A stretch of DNA of 64,000 nucleotides, taken from NCBI GenBank assembly GCA_030762935.1, contig CM060883.1, positions 29,382,501-29,446,500 of the forward strand, written 5' to 3'. Both the position numbers and the translations under genes were made by a program. Position 1 is the first letter of the stretch. Each line of letters opens with the position of its first letter. Of this stretch, positions 1 through 9,218 are shown piece after piece. Below the pieces are notes generated by a model, which was given only the letters and a program-made list of their open reading frames with translations, did no database searches and had not been told where the DNA came from. The stretch comes from Hymenopus coronatus (taxonomy: Eukaryota > Arthropoda > Insecta > Mantodea > Hymenopodidae).

Positions 1-127
1 TAAAAACGCGTTTTTTTTATTCAGGAGGTCCTAAAACATATATTTCCAGTGAAATCTGGGTATCGAATTTTTGGGTGCAAACAATACCTTCTCTATACAC
101 TATGTACATAGTACGTGTGGAGAAAGT
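1..127 (+). repeat. H-repeat, 3' end fragment cut by window edge
   Basis: Matches the 3' end of the H-repeat family: the 'ccggtgaaatc...gaatttttgggtg' stretch followed by the terminal palindrome around ACTATGTACATAGT and the terminal GAGAAAGT. The rest lies left of the window. The following 180 bases up to 313 show no recognisable feature. Confidence 0.8.
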
Positions 128-313
128 AAAAAGCCGAAGAATTTTGTATGATTGCTTGTGTGTGGAACAATTGGTTTCGATTTGCCTTTTCATAATTCTG
201 TCTACAATAGGACCAGTCCTGCAATTCTATATAAACCCTTAAACACGGTTCGTTTGTTTTTAAAACAAAGTGCACCTAGCATCCTTGAGTTCTAAGAAAG
301 GAGTGTAGAACAA

Positions 314-1759
314 ATGACGAATGTATCACGCAGAAGTCTTGAGAACTGCAACTACAGCATCATAGACCATGTGAAGGAACGTGCCTTTGGACTTAGCTCA
401 CCTGCAGTTGTGATTGGTTTCGGTTTCGGTTTCGGCTGGCATTCCAGGCACTTTTTAGCGCCACATGCAGAAGCCTGCCTTCCTTGCTACCAACCGCAGA
501 CGACAGCTAAACAGCACCATCTAAACACCGAGGACCCTGATTGGCCGGCCACAACTCCAATAAGAGCGGAGTGCACTTCCAGACCATCGGAATCAAGCTA
601 CAGATCTATTAGCTTACTTCCGATCGTCTCGAAAGTATTCGAGCGGTTACTCCTACCTCGCCTCACCCCTCTCTTCGAAGAGAGACTCCTACTCCCGGAT
701 CATCAGTTTGGTTTCCGTACTGGACATTCCACAACCCTGCAGTTGCTGCGACTGGCTGAGAAGGCTGCCCTGGGCTTCCAGGACAACTTCAAAACAGTCG
801 CGGTGCTCTTGGACGTGGAAAAGGCCTTCGCCACCACGTGGCATCAGGGACTTTTGTACAAGCTCAAGAACGCAGAAATTCCTCCCCCCTACCTTCACCT
901 GCTTAGTAGCTTCCTTCGGGACCGCACTTTCAGGGTGAGGGTGGAGGGGAGGCATTCCACAGTCAGACCCATAGCGGCGGGAGTGCCGGAAGGCAGCGTG
1001 CTGTCGCCGTTACTCTTTGCTGCCTACATGTCCGACTTCCCCACAGAACCCAGTACAGTTACGTGCCAGTATGCCGACGATGTCCTCATAATGGCGCGTA
1101 ACAAGAACGACCGATATTGCTTCCCCCCGCTACAGAGACAGCTCCAGGCCATAGGCAGATGGAGTGAACAGTGGCGGATGGCCATCAGCCCGCAGAAGAG
1201 CTCAGCTCTACTGCTGGCTAAAGTCCGTGGCTGGCGACCGGAGAGGTCGCTGAGGTTGCGGCGGCGGCGGATCCCCTGGGTCCGCTCCGCCAAATACCTC
1301 GGAGTCCTCCTCGACCGCGGCCTTACTTTCACTCCACATGTCAGGGAGAAGGTCGGCTTGGGACACGCTGCCCTGCGGCAGTTGTTTCCCATCTTCCGCT
1401 CCACCATGCCTACACACCTTAAACTGCGGCTGTACCGCGCAGTCATCCCGCCCCTGATGCTGTACGGCTGTGAGGTCTGGGGTTCGGTGGCTCGTTCCAC
1501 CATCCGCAGGCTGCAGGCCGTGCAGAACAGGGCATTGAGGATGATATACGGCACAGACCGCAGATTCCCGTCCCACATTCTCCATTCCCACTCCGGAATC
1601 CCCTACATAGTGGACGTTGTGCGAGAAAGAGCTCGCACAATATACACTAAACTTGCTCCCCACCCAAATCCCCAGGTGAACACTCTCGGTCTTTACGACC
1701 ACACGCTACCAAGGAGACGCGTAAGCTACCGCCTTCCCAAGGACGCCTTGGGATGGTAG
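314..1759 (+). CDS. Jockey-like non-LTR retrotransposon RT ORF, 5'-truncated and chimeric
   Basis: An open frame of 481 codons. From about residue 96 (base 599) it is a reverse transcriptase. It begins in the YRSISLL block, followed by FGFRTGHST, the palm motif DVEKAF with its catalytic Asp at residue 167, GVPEGSVLSP, the catalytic YADD box at 253-256, and the thumb motif YLGVLLDRGLTF. The last 100 residues match the region after the RT in Jockey-clade ORF2. Residues 1-94 have no RT similarity that I can see and are probably flanking DNA read in frame after 5' truncation. The truncation point lies inside RT, so the endonuclease and the RT N-terminus are missing and the product cannot be a working polymerase. 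Its relative at 2427-4670 is similar but clearly diverged. Base composition is far more GC-rich than the surroundings, as expected for a retroelement. Family assignment is firm; the ATG is arbitrary. Confidence 0.85.
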   Translation: MTNVSRRSLENCNYSIIDHVKERAFGLSSPAVVIGFGFGFGWHSRHFLAPHAEACLPCYQPQTTAKQHHLNTEDPDWPATTPIRAECTSRPSESSYRSISLLPIVSKVFERLLLPRLTPLFEERLLLPDHQFGFRTGHSTTLQLLRLAEKAALGFQDNFKTVAVLLDVEKAFATTWHQGLLYKLKNAEIPPPYLHLLSSFLRDRTFRVRVEGRHSTVRPIAAGVPEGSVLSPLLFAAYMSDFPTEPSTVTCQYADDVLIMARNKNDRYCFPPLQRQLQAIGRWSEQWRMAISPQKSSALLLAKVRGWRPERSLRLRRRRIPWVRSAKYLGVLLDRGLTFTPHVREKVGLGHAALRQLFPIFRSTMPTHLKLRLYRAVIPPLMLYGCEVWGSVARSTIRRLQAVQNRALRMIYGTDRRFPSHILHSHSGIPYIVDVVRERARTIYTKLAPHPNPQVNTLGLYDHTLPRRRVSYRLPKDALGW

Positions 1760-1793
1760 TTTTCCGGCCGCCTCTCCCTTTATTGTCTACCCG

Positions 1794-1857
1794 CCAAGTT
1801 AAGCAGCATCGGGCATGGTCACGACTCGGACGGGTGACCATCCAGTCGTACTCCGAC
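1794..1857 (+). promoter_or_regulatory. 5S rRNA-like segment 1 (possible Pol III internal control region)
   Basis: Contains AAGTTAAGCAGCATCGGGC, a close match to box A of animal 5S rRNA genes, and about 20 bases further ACTCGGACGGGTGACC, matching the box C region. Order and spacing agree with a real 5S gene, but the 5' third and the 3' end of 5S are absent. What it does is inference: it could be a captured promoter or a relic of insertion into 5S DNA. Confidence 0.7.
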
Positions 1858-1954
1858 CAGATCTGCAACACTTGGCTTCCCCCACCCCGTACCTATATCC
1901 CTTCATGTCTCCCCGCTAGCCGGCACTGCTTTCCTTGACAGCCCGCAAGCGGCT

Positions 1955-2020
1955 GGCCAAGGTAAGCAGCATCGGGCCTGGTCCCTCTCTGGGTGGGTGG
2001 CCACTCGGATAGGTAAGCCA
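1955..2020 (+). promoter_or_regulatory. 5S rRNA-like segment 2
   Basis: Second, more diverged copy: GGTAAGCAGCATCGGGC (box A-like) followed by GGGTGGGTGGCCACTCGG in the box C position. It starts about 160 bases after the first copy in the same direction and about 470 bases upstream of the second Jockey-like ORF, where an internal promoter of a 5' UTR would be expected. Confidence 0.65.
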
Positions 2021-2426
2021 GCCCGCGCCGGCTGCACAGAGGGAACACCCTGCCCAATTACTTTGACATGACAAAAACGCTTGCATATGACTACATCTAC
2101 TATATCACACGGGTAAATCCGCAAGAAAAGCGGATAGGTACCGTGGTGATTTGCCCCCGCCCGAGTACACTCGGGCGACTAGTTCCTGCTCCTGGCTCCT
2201 GGCTCCTGGACCATCGGAAGTGCAAAGGCAGCGGGTTGCCGAAACAAGGCCATAGCCACCCAACCTCTTAGGTTCGGGTAAGGCGCGCTATTCTAAGCGT
2301 CCGGTCCTCTGTTTCGGCCTGCTTCTTAGCCCCTGCTGCCTGCAGGTGAGGGTAAACCGAGGTGTGTTTTTGTGCACTGCACCCTAGGGTGCAGGGCAAG
2401 TATTCCTGTCCTCGTCCTCTTCCACC

Positions 2427-4670
2427 ATGACCAGGAGCAAAACAAAACCATCCAAAGGCAAAGCCCCAAGCGGGCCTGCCTATGATGAAGCAACGGCCGT
2501 TGCCAGCACCAGCACTGGTGCAGCCACCCTGCCCTCCAGTGGCCCTGCTACTGTAGAGGGCAAAAAGAGATCTAGCCAGGAACGCCAAGGCGGTAAAGGC
2601 AAGATTATCTGTTATAATCCCGTGTTAGCTGAGGTTAACACACGGGTTGCCAGTCACGACGTCTCGGTTCAAAACCGCGACGTTGACTGGGAATGCGTCA
2701 GGGTTTGCCTCAACGACTCCATCCCGCCGAACCCTAGGATCACAGACATCCCATCCCTAGAGGCTGCGGTCCAATCCTTTACCTCCATCGTGGTGCGAAC
2801 TGCTCATAACCTTACTGTTCACACCCCAGCTCCTCTACACCCAGAAGTCCTACCCCTAGAACTCCATCTGCTTGTACGCCGTTCCTGGGCTGCCCGCAGA
2901 CTATACCAGCGTCACCGCACGCCACATAACCGAGCACTCCTGAGGCGTTTACGCCGAGAGGTCCGGACCCGACTACGCGAGCACAGGGTGCGAGCGTGGG
3001 AGGAGACTATGACCCGCTTGAGGCTCGAGGATGGCGACGTGTGGAGGATTGCCAAAGCTCTCCGGCACCGCGGAGGTCAAATCACCTCCCCAATCCAAGG
3101 CACCCAAGGCCTGGCTTATGAACCCCGAGCCAAAGCTTATGTGTTCGCTGACTACCTTGAAAGGTCTATGAGGCCACGAGAAGACCCCCAGGACGAAGAC
3201 TTCTCGGACCGTGCTCGGCGGGAGGTGCGTCGATACCTTCGGCGCCCCCCCGACGAGGCGGACCGGCTTCCCGTCATCCGACCCAGTGAACTCCAGGGCG
3301 CACTCCGGCGCCTCAACCCCAAAAAGGCAGCGGGTCCTGACGGACTAACCCCCGCCATGCTCCGATGCCTTCCCATCAAGGCGGTACTCTTTCTAACCAA
3401 GGTTTTCAACATGTGCCTCACCTTGTGCCACTTTCCACGCGAGTGGAGGGAGGCCCGGGTGATATGCATTTTGAAGCCGGGGAAAGACCCGTTACACCCA
3501 TCCAATTACCGATCCATCAGTCTCCTGTCAGTTCTCTCGAAGGTTTTCGAGAGGCTAATACTAGCCCGCTTGTCCCCTCTCTTGGGCGACATTCATGCCA
3601 TCCCAGATCACCAATTTGGTTTTCGCCCTGGGCATTCTACACCCCAGCAACTACTGAGAGTGGTGGAGGCCGCTGCCCTGGGCTTCCAGGACAGAGCCTA
3701 CACTGCGGCAGTGTCGCTGGACGTGGAGAAAGCCTTCTCTACGACCTGGCACGCGGGTCTGCTCCTCAAATTCATCCGACTGGAGCTCCCGACACACATC
3801 ATACACCTACTACACTCATATCTCAAACACAGATTTTTTGTAGTTTCAGTTGCGGGACACAAATCAACACCTAGGCCAGTAAGAGGCGGAGTCCCCGAAG
3901 GCTCTGTACTTTCCCCTACGCTCTTTAGCGTCTACATGGCCGACCTACCAACAGTGCAGCAAGTCAACATAGCTCAGTATGCTGATGACGTGCTGTTATA
4001 CTGTACAAATAAACACCCACGCAGAGCCTTCAACCCTATCCAGAGACACCTCTGCCTCATCCAAGAGTGGTGCGAGCGTTGGCGATTGTCCATAAATCCG
4101 GAGAAAAGCCACGCTATTCTCTTCACCAAGCGCCGCTTTCCCGCAAACTTCCCCACATTCACGTACCTCAGACGAAGGATACAATGGACCAACACCATCA
4201 CCTACTTGGGGGTGAAGCTCGACAAGGGCGTCACTTTTAGGGAGCATGTCCGGGGGCTGTGGTGCCGGGGCAATGGGGCTGCGGCCTCACTGTACCCGAC
4301 GCTGAGGTCCTCGATGACCGTTCCCCTTAAGTTGCGCCTTTTGAGGGCTCTTATTATCCCCTTATTAATCTACGCCTGTGAGATCTGGGGCATGGCGGCA
4401 GACTCCAGTCTGCTGTTGCTTCAGCGGGTACAGAATAGGTGTCTCCGGGCTATCTATTCTGTGCCTCGAGGCTTTCCAACGAGACTCCTGCACGAAGCCT
4501 CTGGTCTACCATACCTGGAGGACGAGATTAGGCGTCGGGCAACAAAATTCAACGAAGGGTTACCATTCCATCGGAGCGCCCTCGTTAGGTCTCTTGGGGA
4601 TTACGATCCCACAAACCGCCGCTTCAGGCGATACCGGCTTCCCCGCATGGCTTGCGGGCATCCCCGGTAA
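2427..4670 (+). CDS. Jockey-like non-LTR retrotransposon ORF: gag-like start fused to RT, endonuclease absent
   Basis: An uninterrupted 747-codon ORF. Residues 1 to about 80 are Ser/Thr/Lys-rich and look like the start of an ORF1 (gag) protein. From about residue 86 (DWECVRVCLND) the sequence matches the linker that follows the apurinic endonuclease in Jockey-clade ORF2 proteins. The RT follows: KKAAGPDGLT at about 299-308, NYRSISLL, DHQFGFRPGHST, palm Asp in DVEKAFSTTW at 432, GGVPEGSVLSP at 487, YADD at 518-521, YLGVKLDKGVTF at 593, then the C-terminal region with VQNRCLRAIY. No endonuclease domain and no CCHC knuckles are present. The simplest reading is an internal deletion joining ORF1 to the middle of ORF2 in frame. 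All RT catalytic Asp residues are intact and there are no stops, so this may be a fairly young copy. It would depend on a full-length relative for target cleavage. Confidence 0.88.
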   Translation: MTRSKTKPSKGKAPSGPAYDEATAVASTSTGAATLPSSGPATVEGKKRSSQERQGGKGKIICYNPVLAEVNTRVASHDVSVQNRDVDWECVRVCLNDSIPPNPRITDIPSLEAAVQSFTSIVVRTAHNLTVHTPAPLHPEVLPLELHLLVRRSWAARRLYQRHRTPHNRALLRRLRREVRTRLREHRVRAWEETMTRLRLEDGDVWRIAKALRHRGGQITSPIQGTQGLAYEPRAKAYVFADYLERSMRPREDPQDEDFSDRARREVRRYLRRPPDEADRLPVIRPSELQGALRRLNPKKAAGPDGLTPAMLRCLPIKAVLFLTKVFNMCLTLCHFPREWREARVICILKPGKDPLHPSNYRSISLLSVLSKVFERLILARLSPLLGDIHAIPDHQFGFRPGHSTPQQLLRVVEAAALGFQDRAYTAAVSLDVEKAFSTTWHAGLLLKFIRLELPTHIIHLLHSYLKHRFFVVSVAGHKSTPRPVRGGVPEGSVLSPTLFSVYMADLPTVQQVNIAQYADDVLLYCTNKHPRRAFNPIQRHLCLIQEWCERWRLSINPEKSHAILFTKRRFPANFPTFTYLRRRIQWTNTITYLGVKLDKGVTFREHVRGLWCRGNGAAASLYPTLRSSMTVPLKLRLLRALIIPLLIYACEIWGMAADSSLLLLQRVQNRCLRAIYSVPRGFPTRLLHEASGLPYLEDEIRRRATKFNEGLPFHRSALVRSLGDYDPTNRRFRRYRLPRMACGHPR

Positions 4671-5000
4671 CGAAGGAGCACCACCAACAGCTGCTACGGC
4701 TAAGCTCCTTATTATCCTTCAAGAGTTGCTTGGATTCAAAATTTAACCTCAAGAAACATTTTGATAAAAACACACCAGCGGTGCACAAGGGCCGTTGCAC
4801 CATTAAGGCAACCGTCGAGGAGCAATATTCGCCTCCTCCTGTCACTCCACAACCCCAATACACACCCGCCATCCTACAAAACCCACAATCCCGTCAGAAC
4901 GTGGTTAAGTTCTCTCTGAGAACAGGGACACGTCTAAAACACCTCGGGCTGCCCTCAGCCTGCCAATCACACTGGACTGGACAGTTGTGATTTACTCTTA
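4671..5000 (+). other. Probable 3' UTR of the second Jockey-like element
   Basis: GC-rich, Pro/Gln-codon-like stretch after the ORF stop. GC content falls abruptly near 5000, which I take as the approximate end of the element. No poly(A) tail is visible there. From 5000 to 5256 the sequence is AT-rich with no recognised feature. Confidence 0.4.
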
Positions 5001-5452
5001 ACAAAAGCATATATAGCTTGCTTTACATTTCCATCTACGTCGAGATCTTTCTCTCTGGGTATGCCTTAGTGTGGTGAGAATGAACAACACCAATTGAATT
5101 TTACTGAGAACATTTAATGGAGGTTAATAATTGATCTGTTTGCCATTGTTAGACACGATCTATCTGGTTGAAGCTCATTAATTAATCATCCAATAAATAA
5201 ATATGAAATTCTAATGGCTAATTAGTCAACCGGAGGTCAAATAAAATAATGAAAAATCTGATGTGATCCATTCCCATTACTTTTTTCTACATCTCCGTAA
5301 CAAATTATTGTTAAAACGCTTATTCTTCAAACTACCTCATGCTAATCTAGATAAACATAAACAGAAATGGTTCATATTGCTTGCACATTTGTAAGTAGAA
5401 AGGAAATAAGGGAATACACTAAGTCAAATATTTTAAAAGCTGGTTGCTATGT

Positions 5453-5684
5453 ATGTATGTGTCGTCCTCCGTGCTGTAATGGTTACCGTTCTCTTCGGTT
5501 CATATACCCATGGTCGCGGGTTCAAACCCGGCGGAGGATAGATTTTTTCGGGTGTAAAAGAACCTCAAGCCTGATAGAGAGGCCTCTGAGCAAAATTAAG
5601 CGGTCTTTCACATCCAATTTAGAATGGGACGCTGAGAACCACAGCAGTTAACGAGCGTCTATAAATAACACGCCATTTTTTATT
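5453..5684 (+). repeat. tRNA-derived SINE, family S1, with target-site duplication
   Basis: Head resembles a Glu/Asp-type tRNA. An acceptor-like TCCTCCG pairs with CGGAGGA, box A is in the TGTAATGGTTACC region, and box B is GGGTTCAAACCC. The tail is the family body ending 'gagcgtctataaataa'. A 12-bp direct duplication, TGGTTGCTATGT (5441-5452 and 5685-5696), flanks it inside the H-repeat, which shows retroposition. This copy lacks the ~60 bp middle part present in the S1 copy at 26.3 kb. Confidence 0.85.
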
Positions 5685-6212
5685 TGGTTGCTATGTGATT
5701 GAAATACGTTTCTTTGCATGGCTAGAAGTTGACAAACTCCCGTATGAAAAAGTTTAAGTATTTTAAAACTGAAACCAGTAACAAGGAATATTTCGGAAAA
5801 TGTCAACTCCAGAAAAAATGAATTTGAAATAAATTGTATGTTTTAACGTGATCTACATTTTTGTGTAGTAAGTATTTATCTATCTGTTGCGATTTTACCA
5901 GTTATGCAAAATTCTACAAAATTCATCTAGAATAAAGATAGATGTCTTCAGAAGGTATTCCCAGTAAACTAGATATACATTTTTTTTGCAATGTAAATAT
6001 CTTTAATATACGATATTTTAATCAAAATCGTTAGCCATTTTTGAGAGAATCGAAATTTTCTAAAATGTTTCCATGTAAATGGTAGTTGGGATGGGGAGGG
6101 AAAATTCTTGAAAATATTCGTGTCAAATCCTTGAAAGATACCAAACTTAAACAAAATGTACTTAAACAAAATTTGGTATTTAATGGTCTTTTCGGTTTTG
6201 GGCTTTTCTGTC

Positions 6213-6220
<8 letters not shown>

Positions 6221-6293
<73 letters not shown>

Positions 6294-6308
6294 AACGCGC
6301 GCGCGCGG
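6221..6308. repeat. Compound microsatellite (TC)n-(AC)n-(CG)n
   Basis: About 27 TC units, about 9 AC units and about 6 CG/GC units in a row, at the position where H-repeats always carry a short CA/TG run. Open frames across it (Ser-Leu or Arg-Glu runs) are artefacts. Confidence 0.95.
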
Positions 6309-6508
6309 ACCCTTTTTTCTGAAAGTGTTTTTTTTCTCTTAATTCACGGGGACCCAAAACATGTATTTCCGGTGAAATCTCGGTATTGAATTTTTGGATG
6401 TAGTACAATTTTTTCTCTATACACTATGTACATAGTACGTGTAGAGAAAGTAAAAAGTTAATACACCTATTTTCGGGAAGGATTACAATGAAGTCAAATA
6501 CACAAAAA

Positions 6509-7335
6509 CCTGATGTGTTCCATTCACATGTATTTTCTCTAACTATTTTGCAAACTATTCTCACCATCAAACATATAAAAAAAAATAAATAAATAAAAAA
6601 AACTCTTCCATCTATTTCATGCAAATCGAGAAAAACATTAGCGAAATTCTATTATCACTCATTCCTTATAAGTAAAAGGTAATATGGGAATATATAAGCG
6701 ATAGTCAAATCTTTAAAAGCTGTGGCTTTGCGACTGGCTTTGAAATTCGGTTCTCTTTGCATGGCCAGGAGTAAAAAATAAACGAAACGGGGATGATAAC
6801 TTCCTGATTCAGATAAGTATTTTAAACTTGGAACCAATATCAAGGAATATTTTGAAAATAGTTTAGTCTACAAAACAAATAAATATATTTTATAACCACA
6901 TTTTGGTGTAATAATTTGTCTATTTCTTATAGTTTAACACTTATTCAAATGCCATTCCGAATGAAGAGGAATTCAGAGGCTATTCCCAGAAAATTGAAGA
7001 TATAATCATGTAAATATTAATGCACATAATTTTAATCAAAAATTTTAGTCGGTTTTTAGAAAATCGAAAATTTCGAAAAAATGTTCCATGCAAAGGCTAG
7101 TTTGATATGGAGGGGGGGATTTTGGGTTGTGCTGCCCACAGACAGACAGTCACGCCTGCACGCACGCACGCACACATACACGTGAAAGGTTCATTTATTA
7201 AACTTTTTTTTTTAAATTCAGGGGTCCTCAAAACTGTATTTCCGATGAAATCTGGGTATCGAAGTTTTCCGTGGAATATAATACATTTTCTACCTACTAT
7301 TATGTGCATTGTAGGACGTACATGCTAGAGAAAGT
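6509..7335 (+). repeat. H-repeat, near full length
   Basis: Starts CCTGATGTGTTCCATTC and ends with a degraded palindrome and GAGAAAGT. Includes the family's 'tggtagtttg...ggggggatttt' block and a short CA-rich internal tract near 7165. Confidence 0.8.
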
Positions 7336-7518
7336 AATAACCTCCTCTTGGTTAATATACTCAACAATAAATGGTAAAGAAATTAATGTGAATGTAACAT
7401 CTCAGAAATGTGTAATAAGTTTTTTGTTTATCTCATGCTTAACAAGTTTCTTTCAGTAAGATAGCTTTTGGGTCGGTCCGCATTCGTGTTATCCATATGG
7501 CTGTGCCGAGTGAATTTT

Positions 7519-8246
7519 ACTTTCTCTAGCCTGTATGTACAACGTCCATAGTGGATAGAGAAGGTATTGTATTCCACCCAAAATTCAATACCGAAATTTC
7601 ACCGGAAATATATGTTTTGATTTTTTTAGAAAAAGATTCGTGCACGCGATTGTACCTGTGGACAGTTACGCTCATAAACGAAAAAAGTTTAGTACCTTCC
7701 AAGGATGCGGCACAAAGATTTTCAAGAAAATCCCCCTACCCCACCCAAAATACCTTTACATAGAAAAAAAAAATTGTTTTTCTCAAAAATGGCTCATACA
7801 ATTTTGATTAAAATTCCGTATGTTCCATATATTTGCATAACGGTTAAACCGTAAGAGGTAGACAAAAACTAACTGCACAAAAAATGTAGATCTCGTTAAA
7901 ACATATAATTTATATCTTCTACGCTTTTTATGTAGATCTGGCCGTTTCTGAGATATTCCTTGTTATTGGTTTCAATTTTAAACTACTTAAAACGTTTCTG
8001 ATGATTCGTTTCAGCTCTCTTGCTTTACTGCCGAACTTCAGTTGTTTCACATAGGAGCAGCTTTTAAAAGATATGATATCGATTTAGCCTTATGTACTCC
8101 CGTATGTCCCTTTTACTTACAAGAAAGCAAGTAATAAGACAATTTATGCTGTTTACCTAGATTAGCATGTCGTAGATAAAAGAATAATTATTTTTAAGGA
8201 AAGTTTTTGTGTAATAGCTAGAAAAAGTCTTGTGAATGGCATCATA
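7519..8246 (-). repeat. H-repeat, reverse orientation
   Basis: Palindromic end on the left (TTTCTCTAGCC...GGATAGAGAAGG), TCTGATGTG-type end on the right in degraded form. The microsatellite is short. Directly abuts the next copy in the same orientation, separated only by a few T. Confidence 0.8.
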
Positions 8247-8251
8247 TTTTT

Positions 8252-9215
8252 ACTTTCTCTATACGTAAAATGTACATAGTGTATAGAGAAAGTATTGTAT
8301 TGCATCCAAAAATGCATTACCAAGATTTCACCGGAAATATATGTTTTGAGACCTCCTGAATCCAGAAAAACCATTTTCAGAAAAATGTCCATGTGTGTCA
8401 GTCAGTCTGTGTGTGTGTGTGGGGGGGGGGGGGTAAGCAGCATAGCTCAAAAACGCAAAGTCCGTTAAATACCGAACTTGGTATTTAAGTTCAGTACCTT
8501 CCAAGGATGCGACAGGAAGATTTTCAAGAAAATCCCCCACCCCCAGCTACCCTTTGCATGAAAATGTTTTCGAAATTTTTGATTTTCTCAAAAATTGCTA
8601 ATAATTTTGATTAAAATGTCGTATATTAAAGATGTTTACATTACAAATAAAATGTATATCTTGAATTTTGTGGGAATAGCTTCTTAAGACATGTTTATTT
8701 TAGATGAATTTTGCAGCATTTTACAAAGTTGGTAATCCGTAAGAGGTAGACTAAAACAAATATAATTTTTTTTTTTTTTTTTTGGTAGTGTTTAACGCCC
8801 GCTTTAACTACTAATGGCATCGCAGGCGGGGACACTGATGATACATGAATGATGATGGAGCACCGGTGGAATGCGATGGCGGGGGAAACCGGAGTACCCG
8901 GAGAAAACCCGCCCCAGCGCCGCTTTGTCCACCACAAATCTCACATGCGGTCGCTTGGGATCGAACCCCGGCCGTCTAGGTGAGAGGCTAGTGGTCTAAC
9001 CACTCGGCCACGGCGCGGCCCTAGAGCTCGTTAAAACAAACAATTTATGTTATATACATTTTTTTTTTTTTTTTTTTCCGTGGAGTTGATCGTTTTTGAG
9101 ATATTCCTTGCTATTGGTTTCAGCTACAATATGCTTTCACTTTTCTAATTTTCTAATTTTTTCTAATTTGTCAACTCGTGTGCACAAAGAGTATATCTTC
9201 ATTCTTGGTGCAACG
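8252..9215 (-). repeat. H-repeat, 5' part missing, interrupted by a SINE
   Basis: Palindromic end on the left. A 12-base G run sits next to the TG tract near 8422. A reverse-strand S2 SINE interrupts it near 8771-9021. The right side breaks off inside the repeat and is joined to a copy in opposite orientation. Confidence 0.8.
8771..9021 (-). repeat. tRNA-derived SINE, family S2 (Leu/Ser-type head), poly(A) tail
   Basis: Read on the minus strand: head with box A TGGCCGAGTGGTTAG and box B GGGTTCGATCCC, then a GC-rich body with GGCGGGTTTTCTCCGGG and CCGGTTTCCCCCGCC. It ends GCGGGCGTTAAACACTACC plus poly(A), seen as the T run at 8767-8782. Complete copy of the family. Confidence 0.85.
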
Positions 9216-9218
9216 TTT

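Larger units (their letters stand above)
1760..2426 (+). other. Inter-element spacer / probable 5' UTR of the second Jockey-like element
   Basis: GC-rich non-coding stretch between the stop of the first RT ORF and the ATG of the second. It carries two 5S rRNA-like segments (listed separately), a short CTGGCTC triplication near 2187-2211 and a hairpin (GCACCCTAGGGTGC) near 2386. It could be 3' UTR of the first element, 5' UTR of the second, or both joined head to tail. I see no poly(A) tract marking the junction. Confidence 0.5.
5257..6451 (+). repeat. H-repeat, full length, interrupted by a SINE
   Basis: Begins TCTGATGTG and ends at the palindrome with GTAGAGAAAGT. A tRNA-headed SINE is inserted at about one fifth of its length. 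The internal microsatellite is greatly expanded: (TC)n at 6221-6274, (AC)n to 6292, then a short CG run. Confidence 0.85.

Noticed and set aside
689..1702. Several long minus-strand and alternate-frame ORFs across the first RT
   Set aside because: Shadow frames of the GC-rich RT coding sequence. The plus frame carries the RT motifs.
5969..6408. Overlapping frames with Ser-Leu, Arg-Glu and His-Thr runs
   Set aside because: They are translations of the (TC)n/(AC)n microsatellite inside an H-repeat, present in all frames.
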